Below are positions 8,578 through 18,159 of a stretch of DNA of 64,000 nucleotides, piece after piece. Made by a program: the position numbers and the translations under genes. The stretch is from Aphelocoma coerulescens (lineage: Eukaryota; Chordata; Aves; Passeriformes; Corvidae), in the NCBI RefSeq assembly GCF_041296385.1, contig NW_027183778.1, positions 1 through 64,000 of the forward strand, given 5' to 3'. Position 1 is the first letter of the stretch. The number at the start of each line of letters is the position of its first letter. The notes beneath the pieces were generated by a model. The model did no database searches, was not told where the DNA came from, and worked only from the letters and a program-made list of their open reading frames with translations.

Positions 8578-9730
8578 CCCACGCACGCTCACACTTCTCC
8601 AACCACAGCACTGCTCACGGAACTAGCTCCGCCACCGCCCCCCACGGCTTTCACCTCGCCTTCAATAGAGCCACCCGCACCCCCTCGCCCGCTGCCGCGG
8701 AGCCGGTTGCTCGCGGCCCCCCCCGCCTCCTCGCCCGCCACCGCGGAGATCGGCAGTGCCATCGCCGCCCCCGCCGGGGCCCTCCGGCACCGCACAGCTG
8801 TATCCCTCGGCTACCGCCGCCCAGCAACATCCCTCCGCGCAGCTCAGCCTCGCCTCACAAGCCGCAAACAGGGGGGGAACGGAGGGCAGTGGTGCAGCTC
8901 CAGTGGCAGGGAAGACGGAGAGCCGCTCTGCCCGAGCTGATGCTTTAAATCTAACACCAGGAAACCCTGAAAAGCAGCCAGATTTGTTTGCAATGAGCCC
9001 CAGAGTCCCGCCAGCGAGCGGCTGGGATCTTGCAACCCATAAGGAGAAAACGAGTTCTGAGAGTTTGTTAGCGCTACTTTCTGAATCAAAAAATCCTCCA
9101 AAGTGCTCAGATTATTCTCAATTAACAGATTGGCATGAAATAAGACTCCAAAGCTGTAAAGATGAAAGTCTATTAGCTAAGCCTGTGATAGCTAGCCAAC
9201 AGCCTGACAGTCCCAAAACGTGGGTTCCCATCCCCACTCACGAAATTAAAGAACTAAGAAGGGCTGTAAGAGATAGTGGTATTTGCTCACCGTATCTTAA
9301 ACAACTGCTAAAAAGTACCCTAAAAAGAACACATCAAACCCTAAAACGCATTTTAGATCAACAGAGAGGGGGAGAAGTCCAGGATACACCTCAAAGGAGG
9401 TTGAACAAGGCTTTGTATGTTTACAATTTTTTGAATAGCTCTGCAGAAGAGCCTGATCCCCCCATTTATAGACATTTTTTGAACAACAAAAAAGCAAAAC
9501 TGAAAGAGCGCCCCCCAGTTTTGATTAAAAATCTAGACTCAGGAAAAATAGAAGGACCATACAATCTTATAATGTGGGGGAAGGGGTTTGCATGTGTTTC
9601 CACAGGTGAAGGAATCAAGTGGGTTCCAGCAAAAAACGTGAAGCCATACCTCGCATCAAAGCCTGCTGATGCCACCACACCAGCCAGTGACTCTGCAAGT
9701 GGAAGCCAGGAAGCAAGCACCCAGACCTGA
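8578..9730 (+). pseudogene. gag-pol: Gag-Pol remnant: capsid start fused to integrase C-terminus (P1)
   Basis: After the gag TAA the same frame continues open, Pro-rich at first. A linker then leads to a segment beginning TWVPIPTHEIKELRRA, typical of the start of betaretroviral capsid. About 30 residues later (near 9310-9323) it switches directly to the end of the integrase catalytic core (RTHQTLKR...RLNKALY) and the C-terminal DNA-binding domain (GKIEGPY...KWVPAKNVKPY). The catalytic Glu expected just before RTHQ is a Lys (codon 9323-9325). Most of capsid and everything through the integrase core is deleted. In P1 an eighth C at 8717-8724 also shifts the frame. The first ATG in the downstream frame is at 8993. 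Non-functional as an enzyme. Confidence 0.88.
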
Positions 9731-9784
9731 ACTGCGCAGAATCACCAGAAGAAAGTGATCTGCCAAAAACAGCTCAAGAAAAGA

Positions 9785-11143
9785 ATGGAGTTTTCTCATT
9801 TGCGCGCGTGCATGTTGCTTTTATTCTTTTGTTTTAGTTTTTGTAGTGAAGCTTTACCTGTGAATCAACCAAAGACAAATGTCTGGGTTGCTTTAGCCAA
9901 ATCCGCAGGCTCCGATACCATCTGTCTATCTGACACAAGCCCTGACAAACCTTTTTCAACCTGTTTAGTTGGAGTACCTCTTCCAGAAGGTTTTGATAAT
10001 ATTACTCTTGATAAGTATTGGCCATATGACGATCATCATGTATCTCCAACTCCCAGCCATAGACACCAAACTTATATTGATAATTCTAAAATTGATAAAT
10101 CTGACCTTCAAGAGCTAGAAATCCTAGGTTCGTTAACTATGGATACCTGCTATTTCTTTCACTTTCAAGGAGAAAACGGTCCCCATTTAAATGTTACCCC
10201 ATATCACCCAGCTTATAGCAATGTAACTTCTTGGTGTAGTCAAGTTAAGCTTCTTATATATGACGAACCTCATGCAGATCGTTTTAGCAAACTTCCTATT
10301 CGATTCCCCAGAGGAATTTGGCTCATCTGTGGAGACAGGGCCTGGCAAGGTATACCTTCAAAAATAGATGGTGGCCCTTGTGCTCTGGGACAACTTACAA
10401 TTATTGCTCCCAGTGTCAAAGAGGTAATCAAAAAGAAAAGCAGAAAGATCAGATCTTCCTGGGGACATCAGTACGATAGTGACTGTGATAGTGACTTCCA
10501 CCCTTGGAACTCTGGAAAATCAATTGTTGCAAGCATTTTTCTACCTCAGTTAAGCTCCTCAATTGCTTTAAAACAGTTAAACAAGTTGGGATGTTGGCTC
10601 AGCAAGGAGGTAAATGCCACCTCTACTATGATCAGTGATCTGTTAACCGATGAAGAGGCAGTCAGACATGCCACTTTACAAAATAGAGCTGCCGTTGATT
10701 ATCTTTTATTAGCACATGGGCACGGCTGTGAAGATTTTGAAGGATTATGCTGTATGAACTTATCCGATCATTCTGTTTCCATTCACAAACAGCTACAAAA
10801 CCTAAAGGATCTAGCTAACCAAATTAGAACAGATGACCCGTCTTGGCTGGACAGTTTGTTTGATGATTGGAGCTTTGCACCTTGGCTAAGGGAACTCTGT
10901 AAAATAGGCTTGATTATTCTAGTAGTAATAATTATAGTTTTAGTAGCAGTACCTTGTATGCTTCAGTGTGTGCAAAAAATAACGAGTAGGACTGTATCTA
11001 ATATCTTAGTTGTTCATCAGAACGGGGGAGATGTTGGGGAAGATGAAACAGGAAAGCCTTATAAATATGATTGCCTAACAAAAGATTCTGGGAATATGAA
11101 AACTGTGAGCGACATCGAAATGAAGGCCATCTTTGAGATATAG
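9785..11143 (+). CDS. env: Envelope glycoprotein, intact frame (P1)
   Basis: 452 codons from an ATG with A at -3 and G at +4; the frame is open 30 bp further upstream but without an ATG. Order: hydrophobic signal peptide (7-24); surface subunit (about 25-223) with six cysteines and N-glycosylation sites at 72, 136 and 146; a basic R-K-I-R site (220-223) fitting the minimal furin pattern; a transmembrane subunit with an internal fusion segment between Cys234 and Cys270, a conserved LQNRAA...LLLAHGHG segment (298-314), a CX6CC motif (Cys315, 322, 323), sites at 277 and 325, a membrane span (374-395) and a 57-residue tail with a YDCL sorting-like motif. The layout is alpharetrovirus-like. The surface subunit is short, so receptor binding is uncertain. 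Only the 3' part overlaps the LTR. Confidence 0.93.
   Translation: MEFSHLRACMLLLFFCFSFCSEALPVNQPKTNVWVALAKSAGSDTICLSDTSPDKPFSTCLVGVPLPEGFDNITLDKYWPYDDHHVSPTPSHRHQTYIDNSKIDKSDLQELEILGSLTMDTCYFFHFQGENGPHLNVTPYHPAYSNVTSWCSQVKLLIYDEPHADRFSKLPIRFPRGIWLICGDRAWQGIPSKIDGGPCALGQLTIIAPSVKEVIKKKSRKIRSSWGHQYDSDCDSDFHPWNSGKSIVASIFLPQLSSSIALKQLNKLGCWLSKEVNATSTMISDLLTDEEAVRHATLQNRAAVDYLLLAHGHGCEDFEGLCCMNLSDHSVSIHKQLQNLKDLANQIRTDDPSWLDSLFDDWSFAPWLRELCKIGLIILVVIIIVLVAVPCMLQCVQKITSRTVSNILVVHQNGGDVGEDETGKPYKYDCLTKDSGNMKTVSDIEMKAIFEI
11024..11031 (+). promoter_or_regulatory. Polypurine tract of P1
   Basis: GGGGGAGA directly abuts the TG of the 3' LTR, the expected place of the plus-strand primer. It lies inside the env reading frame. 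Confidence 0.8.
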
Positions 11144-11863
11144 AGTCTTAGTTACTGAACAACTGGAAAACAATGGTATAGCCGGCTGAAGGTAATCCCC
11201 TCTTGATTGAACAATACCCTCTGCTTGCAGACAGGTCCAAGGGTCAGAGCAGACCCTACTAGCTCAGCAGAAGGGGTCCAAAGAGTAGTTTTTAGAAGTT
11301 AAAATGTAACACTCTATGGTAATGTAAGAACTCTTATAGGCTGTATGTAAATGCTATAGGATTTGTACCTTGTATTAGATTGGCTACTGAGAATTAGAAT
11401 ATTCACTACAGAAGATGATTTATTGTATTGTAACAAGCTCCTCGCTCTCTTAACTCCTCTCCTCTTAGTAATGCTCTTCTCCTCTTAGTAACGCTCTTAG
11501 TAACTCTCTTAGTAGCTCTCTTAGTAATGCTCTTCTCCTCTTAGTAGCTCTCTTAGTAACTCTCTTGCTCTTCTTCTTCCTCTTAATTCAGCTCTCCTCT
11601 TAGTTTGTCTCTCTTGCTCTTTACACTCTTAGCTCTCAGCCTCTTGCTCTAGCTCTCTCGCTCACTCTCTCTCCCTCTCTTACACCTTGGGCCTGCTTGG
11701 AGCTGCAGCTGGCAGCTCTAAGCAGTGCCCCTGTACCCACGCCCTCTGCAATAAACTGCATGCTCCAAAGACCTGCTTATAGAGATCTCTCGTCGCCGTC
11801 CATCTCCAGCCGGGCCCGACCGAACCCACACCCTCATCACCATCATCGCCATCAATTTCGACA
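11032..11863 (+). repeat. 3' LTR of P1
   Basis: 832 bp, TGTTGGGG to TTTCGACA, followed at once by the right TTTGT duplication (11864-11868). Bases 11032-11143 also encode the end of env. AATAAA at 11750-11755. Confidence 0.96.
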
Positions 11864-14136
11864 TTTGTGATGCTGGGGAACTACAAGGAAGCCTGGCTCC
11901 TCTGTGACACCACCACAGAAGCTCAGGGGAGCCCTGGAGACCGTGCTGATGCTATTGAACCTGATGCAACCCTGCCTCCTCTGTGACACCACAGAAGCTC
12001 TTGGAGCCCTGGAGACCGTGGTGATGCTATGGAACCTGATGCAACCCTGCCTCCTCTGTGACACCACAGAACCTCTGGGAGCCCTGGAGACCGTGCTGAT
12101 GCTATGGAACCTGATGCAACCCTGCCTCCACTGTGACACCACAGAAGCTCAGGGAGCCCTGGAGACTGTGGTGATGCTATGGAACCTGATGCAACCCTGC
12201 CTCCACTGTGACACCACAGAAGCTCTGGGAGCCCTGGAGACCGTGCTGATGCTATGGAACCTGATGCAACCCTGCCTCCACTGTGACACCACAGAAGCTC
12301 GGGGAGCTCTGCAGACCGTGGGGATGCTGGCGAAGCTGACGGAACCCTGGGCACCACAGTGACGCTATGGAACCTGGTGGAACCGAGGGGCCACAGTGAC
12401 ACTGTGGGGCCTTTTGGAAGCAACAGGACCCTGGTGGGAAGCCACGGGATGATTAATCCTGCACGAACCTGCTCCAGGTGGGCTCCTCTCTCCCGGCTTC
12501 CACAGGTGCTGCTAGGATCCCACTCCGGCACTGGCTTGGCACGGGCTCACGGCTTCCTTTGGCAATGGCTCTGCTCCAGGATGGCATGCTGCAGAGAATG
12601 CAGGTAGATTTTGTGCTCACTCCTGGCATGCAGCTGGACAATAAAGCCTGATCCAGCCCCCCCTCAGCATATGTCCGGCTCTGGCATTGGGGCGGGGCAA
12701 CTTTGGGAGCAGCCCCAGCCCTGCTCCTGCTCCCGGCTGGGCACCCAGCTGCTGGGACACAGGTGTGTCCTGATGCCACCGTCTACTCCTTTGAGAAGGG
12801 GAGGACAGAGTGCATCAGGGAGTTTGGTGTGGCTTACATGCGGCAAGGAGAAGGTGCAGCCCCAAACTGGCTTTCACTTCTAGAACCTTTTGCTATTGCG
12901 GGAGCAGCTGCTGGAGCTTTTCAACCGAGCTGCAAGAGTGAAAAGTGTGATGGCATGTCTATCTGAGAAGGAAGGTTCGGTGCCGCAGCCTGTTGTGCAC
13001 AATTTATATGCTGATAAGAGAAGGGGGTGCTTTTGGAACGTTTTCCTTCCTGACACTTCTGTCTCTGTGAGCTTTAGCTGCTTGGACTCAGGGATACCGA
13101 AGGTGTGTGAAAGTGACTGGGATGCGAGAATCATGTTGCACAGGGAACAGGGAAGGTCAGCAAATGTTTCCTGTCCTGGCACATCTCTCAGTCTGAACTG
13201 CAGCTGCAGATGCTTCACTTCCGCCAAGGACTCTGCCACCTTGAGAGAAGGATGCGCTCTATGGAGTTGAGAAAGAAAGTGCGTCTCACTAGCTTCTTTC
13301 CTCTACTTCATAGACAGCAAAGGGGCTATGAAAGGCAGCACTGGCTTTTTGTTCTAGGACTTCTTCTTTACAAGCAGCTGCTGGATGTTTGGAAGGGGGT
13401 TTGGGATATGCAAAAATGAGAGGCTAAGATGGTAAGAGGGTAAGATGGAAGTCATCTGGCAAAAGCAGAGCTCACAAAAGGGCCAGCTGAGAAAGCTCTT
13501 GCTGCCTACAACTTCAACTGCACCCCTCAAAGCAGCAGCACACACGCTGCTCTCGGCACTTTCCTTCTCAGCTCTACGCACCATCCTAAGCCTTGCCTCT
13601 CCCACACTCAGGATCCAAAGACAACGGCACCAGGGACTGCTCACACACTAAAGGCACCAGGACAAAAGGCTCACCAGCTTGGCCTTTGCATTCCCGCTGA
13701 CAGCTCCACAGCTTGAACCCAGAGAACTGCCTGCTGCCAACAGCCTTTCCAATCACTCTGAGCACCTCATGACAAGGAGTGTGGGGAATGAATCTCCAGC
13801 AGCCTCCTGCCCCAGGCTGTCCCCCGGGAGCAGCCCTGCTCCAGGCCGTGACTGCCACCTGCACAGCCAAAGGACCCAGAGCCGGTGTTACACACCACGG
13901 CTGTGCCTGGCACAGAGACACCAGTGGCCACACAAGTGGCCATGGCACTGTCCACACACAGTCCCTGCTGCTGCTCCCCCAGCCGCTGGCACCAACTCCC
14001 AGCCACCCACTCCTAAAGCCACGGGGCCCACTGGGACACTGCGGGGGCTCGTGGAAGCCAGCGGCCATTGTGACACAGCGGGGCTGCACAGAGCCCACGG
14101 TGCTTTGTGACCCGTGGCTCCCAGGAGAGCCTTTGT
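11864..14136. repeat. Satellite spacer between P1 and P2 (2,273 bp)
   Basis: The rest of monomer S3 (to 12912) and the left part of S4 (from 12913). Its length is one monomer plus 5 bp, because TTTGT is present at both ends. No gene is seen. Confidence 0.95.
11903..12343. repeat. 75-bp minisatellite (S3)
   Basis: Five units plus a partial; one unit has AGAAGCTCTGGG where the others have AGAACCTCTGGG (near 12230). Confidence 0.93.
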
Positions 14137-14968
14137 TGTTGGGGAAGATGAAACAGGAAAGCCTTATAAATATGATTACCTAACAAAAGATTCTGGGAAT
14201 ATGAAAACTGTGAGCGACATCGAAATGAAGGCCATCTTTGAGATATAGAGTCTTAGTTACTGAACAACTGGAAAACAATGGTATAGCCGGCTGAAGGTAA
14301 TCCCCTCTTGATTGAACAATACCCTCTGCTTGCAGACAGGTCCAAGGGTCAGAGCAGACCCTACTAGCTCAGCAGAAGGGGTCCAAAGAGTAGTTTTTAG
14401 AAGTTAAAATGTAACACTCTATGGTAATGTAAGAACTCTTATAGGCTGTATGTAAATGCTATAGGATTTGTACCTTGTATTAGATTGGCTACTGAGAATT
14501 AGAATATTCACTACAGAAGATGATTTATTGTATTGTAACAAGCTCCTCGCTCTCTTAACTCCTCTCCTCTTAGTAATGCTCTTCTCCTCTTAGTAACGCT
14601 CTTAGTAACTCTCTTAGTAGCTCTCTTAGTAATGCTCTTCTCCTCTTAGTAGCTCTCTTAGTAACTCTCTTGCTCTTCTTCTTCCTCTTAATTCAGCTCT
14701 CCTCTTAGTTTGTCTCTCTTGCTCTTTACACTCTTAGCTCTCAGCCTCTTGCTCTAGCTCTCTCGCTCACTCTCTCTCCCTCTCTTACACCTTGGGCCTG
14801 CTTGGAGCTGCAGCTGGCAGCTCTAAGCAGTGCCCCTGTACCCACGCCCTCTGCAATAAACTGCATGCTCCAAAGACCTGCTTATAGAGATCTCTCGTCG
14901 CCGTCCATCTCCAGCCGGGCCCGACCGAACCCACACCCTCATCACCATCATCGCCATCAATTTCAACA
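14137..14968 (+). repeat. 5' LTR of P2
   Basis: Two private changes: A at 14178 (would change a Cys codon to Tyr if this were the env end) and A at 14965, so that it ends TTTCAACA and forms a perfect TGTTG/CAACA terminal inverted repeat. Confidence 0.96.
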
Positions 14969-15588
14969 AACTGGCGCCCAAACGTGAGTGAAGGCCTGAT
15001 TCAGCTTCTTCCACCTGTGAGAGACTTCGCCATGGACGGTAACTAAAAGACCAGTTATAGCCACCTGGAACGTGTCGTGAGCACGGCATACCGTTGCTGC
15101 GCAGCGTAAAAGCCGGAGCTCTATAACTCTGCTGAGGCAGCCCTCGAGCACGGGGAGCCGTTACTTCGTAGCAATTACCTGGAGCTCTCGGAGGGAGGAA
15201 ATTGCCTGGCAGTCCTCGAGCACAGACGGCCACTGCTGCGCAGCGGTTACCTGGAGCTCTTTGAGGAAGTTTGCCGTGGTACCCCTCGAGCACGGACACG
15301 CTGCTAAGCAGTGCAGACCGGAGCTCTTAGGAGGGATCCAGCCGCGCGCCCGAGCACAGGCGGGTATTGCTCAGCACCGCCCGCGCTGGAGCTCTGAGTG
15401 GAGACACCTGCGAGGTCCCGAGCACGGAAAGCCGTTGCCAAGCGACGCCTGAAACCGGAGCTCTGAGGAGGGACCCGACAGCAGCGTCCTGAGCGCCGTG
15501 TGGAGAGCCTGGCCAGCCCCCCACGACGGACTTCTGATTAAGGACCCTGCCCCCTGCGACATCTAGGTGAGTATCATACTGGTCAATA
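14969..15588 (+). promoter_or_regulatory. Leader of P2: PBS, hairpin repeats, splice donor
   Basis: Primer binding site 14972-14989, six hairpin repeats 15079-15464, donor GT at 15567. No gene is supported in this stretch. Confidence 0.82.
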
Positions 15589-16953
15589 ATGGGACAAACT
15601 CACTCTGCCCATGACAGACATCTCTATAAACAACTTAAGTACTTACTAAGCTCCGGTCCAAGTCAATTACCTAAACAGGAGCTAAAAAACCTCTTAGAAT
15701 GGACTCTGATTAATTTCCCAAATGCTGACCGTTCAGCCGTCTTTACAAGAGACTTCTGGGACACAGTTCGGGTTAAACTCTTTAATAATATCTCCCGCCG
15801 GGATTGGGCTGCCGCGGAGCTGGTCCCGGCTTGCAGAGCGCTCGTGGAGCTGTTTGCTGTGAAGGCGCCGCCCGCAGCAGCCACCTCGCCGGGTCCCGCT
15901 CCTGCTGCGAGCCCGCCCCTTGCCGCCGCGAGCCTGCAACCGGGCACGGCCCCCGCCCCGCCGCCGGACCTCACGGCTCCGGTACCCGCGGTCCAGCTGT
16001 CTCGTGCCGCCCCGCCCCACCCCCCCGCGGTCCCTGCACCGGTCACCCCTGCCCCACCGGACTCCACCGCCCCCCCCACCGCCCCCGTCATCTCCACCCC
16101 CACGGTCCCGTTAGTCCCTGCTGTCCCGCCTCTCGCGGCTCCGGTAGCCGCGGTCCGACTGACTCGTGCCGCCCCGCCCCCCGCCCCCGCTGTCCTGGCA
16201 GCCGTCACCCCTGTCCCACCGGACCCTACGACCCCCTCCACCGCTCCCCCCATCCCCGCCCCCCCCATCCCGTTCCTCCCTGCTGCCCCGGCTCCCGCGG
16301 TCCCCGCCCTCGGCTCCAGCGTCTTCGCGGCCCCGTCCCTCGCTCCTCCCACCCCGTCCGCCAGCGCCTTCGCGGCCCCGCCCCCCGCCGATAGCCCCGC
16401 GGGGCCAGCGGCTGCTCCCCAGCCACCTACGGGTCCTACCGCTCCCCTAGCCGCGCCTGTTATGGCTGTAGCCACCATCATAGCCGGCCCCCCGCAAAGC
16501 CAGGCGGCGACCCTTCTTCCAGCCCCCCAGGTCCCCCTCGCCGCCACCGACACGGCGCCGGTGGTGGTCAACGTCCCGTCCGCGTCCGTGGGACACGGAG
16601 CGCCCCAGCCCCGCCAGCCACCTGGTGCCGGCGCTGCAGCGCCTACACAGATGGCTGCTGCCTCTCCCGTGCCTGCCGCTGCTCCAGCCCCGTCTCCTGG
16701 CACCGCCGCGCCGGCAGCCACACCAGCCCAGCCTGCAAACTCCCAGCGGCAGCACGCCGCGGTCCAGCCGCCGACTGGCCCACCGTTCGCCATGGCCCCA
16801 CCGCAACATACTCCCGCCGCCTCCACGCCGGCCCTCCCGCCTCCCGCAGCCCCGGGATCGTCTCCTGCCGACGGGACAGCCCTGCCACCTCCCGCTCTCC
16901 CCGACACACAGACAGCGGCCATCACAGTCCGCCACGTTGACCTGATGGCGTAA
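15589..16953 (+). CDS. gag: Truncated Gag (P2)
   Basis: The 454-residue product is identical to that of P1, with the TAA at 16951-16953. Confidence 0.85.
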   Translation: MGQTHSAHDRHLYKQLKYLLSSGPSQLPKQELKNLLEWTLINFPNADRSAVFTRDFWDTVRVKLFNNISRRDWAAAELVPACRALVELFAVKAPPAAATSPGPAPAASPPLAAASLQPGTAPAPPPDLTAPVPAVQLSRAAPPHPPAVPAPVTPAPPDSTAPPTAPVISTPTVPLVPAVPPLAAPVAAVRLTRAAPPPAPAVLAAVTPVPPDPTTPSTAPPIPAPPIPFLPAAPAPAVPALGSSVFAAPSLAPPTPSASAFAAPPPADSPAGPAAAPQPPTGPTAPLAAPVMAVATIIAGPPQSQAATLLPAPQVPLAATDTAPVVVNVPSASVGHGAPQPRQPPGAGAAAPTQMAAASPVPAAAPAPSPGTAAPAATPAQPANSQRQHAAVQPPTGPPFAMAPPQHTPAASTPALPPPAAPGSSPADGTALPPPALPDTQTAAITVRHVDLMA

Positions 16954-18105
16954 CCCACGCACGCTCACACTTCTCCAACCACAGCACTGCTCACGGAACT
17001 AGCTCCGCCACCGCCCCCCACGGCTTTCACCTCGCCTTCAATAGAGCCACCCGCACCCCCTCGCCCGCTGCCGCGGAGCCGGTTGCTCGCGGCCCCCCCG
17101 CCTCCTCGCCCGCCACCGCGGAGATCGGCAGTGCCATCGCCGCCCCCGCCGGGGCCCTCCGGCACCGCACAGCTGTATCCCTCGGCTACCGCCGCCCAGC
17201 AACATCCCTCCGCGCAGCTCAGCCTCGCCTCACAAGCCGCAAACAGGGGGGGAACGGAGGGCAGTGGTGCAGCTCCAGTGGCAGGGAAGACGGAGAGCCG
17301 CTCTGCCCGAGCTGATGCTTTAAATCTAACACCAGGAAACCCTGAAAAGCAGCCAGATTTGTTTGCAATGAGCCCCAGAGTCCCGCCAGCGAGCGGCTGG
17401 GATCTTGCAACCCATAAGGAGAAAACGAGTTCTGAGAGTTTGTTAGCGCTACTTTCTGAATCAAAAAATCCTCCAAAGTGCTCAGATTATTCTCAATTAA
17501 CAGATTGGCATGAAATAAGACTCCAAAGCTGTAAAGATGAAAGTCTATTAGCTAAGCCTGTGATAGCTAGCCAACAGCCTGACAGTCCCAAAACGTGGGT
17601 TCCCATCCCCACTCACGAAATTAAAGAACTAAGAAGGGCTGTAAGAGATAGTGGTATTTGCTCACCGTATCTTAAACAACTGCTAAAAAGTACCCTAAAA
17701 AGAACACATCAAACCCTAAAACGCATTTTAGATCAACAGAGAGGGGGAGAAGTCCAGGATACACCTCAAAGGAGGTTGAACAAGGCTTTGTATGTTTACA
17801 ATTTTTTGAATAGCTCTGCAGAAGAGCCTGATCCCCCCATTTATAGACATTTTTTGAACAACAAAAAAGCAAAACTGAAAGAGCGCCCCCCAGTTTTGAT
17901 TAAAAATCTAGACTCAGGAAAAATAGAAGGACCATACAATCTTATAATGTGGGGGAAGGGGTTTGCATGTGTTTCCACAGGTGAAGGAATCAAGTGGGTT
18001 CCAGCAAAAAACGTGAAGCCATACCTCGCATCAAAGCCTGCTGATGCCACCACACCAGCCAGTGACTCTGCAAGTGGAAGCCAGGAAGCAAGCACCCAGA
18101 CCTGA
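16954..18105 (+). pseudogene. gag-pol: Gag-Pol remnant (P2)
   Basis: Here the frame after the gag TAA is uninterrupted for 383 codons, in phase with gag, to a TGA at 18103-18105. The single TAA is the only break between matrix and the capsid-integrase fusion. First ATG in frame at 17368. Confidence 0.88.
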
Positions 18106-18159
18106 ACTGCGCAGAATCACCAGAAGAAAGTGATCTGCCAAAAACAGCTCAAGAAAAGA

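Larger units (their letters stand above)
5761..11863 (+). mobile_element. Defective provirus P1 (LTR-gag-env-LTR, 6,103 bp)
   Basis: Two 832-bp LTRs bracket a 4,439-bp internal region with, in order, primer binding site, hairpin-repeat leader, splice donor, truncated gag, a capsid-integrase fusion frame, env and a polypurine tract. The target duplication is TTTGT. The element is 1 bp longer than the other copies because of an extra C at 8717-8724. The rest of capsid, nucleocapsid, protease, reverse transcriptase, RNase H and the integrase core are missing, so it cannot replicate on its own. Confidence 0.97.

Noticed and set aside
7287..8582. 431-codon open frame on the minus strand opposite gag
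   Set aside because: It mirrors the GC-rich Pro/Ala codons and gives only Gly/Ala-rich sequence. No domain is visible, and it follows gag in every copy.
8756..9730. Independent gene starting at the non-ATG open frame after gag
   Set aside because: The upstream limit is the gag TAA and, in P1, the extra C. The content is a gag-pol continuation with a large deletion, so I list it as a pseudogene.
9755..9784. Upstream extension of env to a GTG at 9755
   Set aside because: Eukaryotic translation would use the ATG at 9785, which has a good context and directly precedes the signal peptide.
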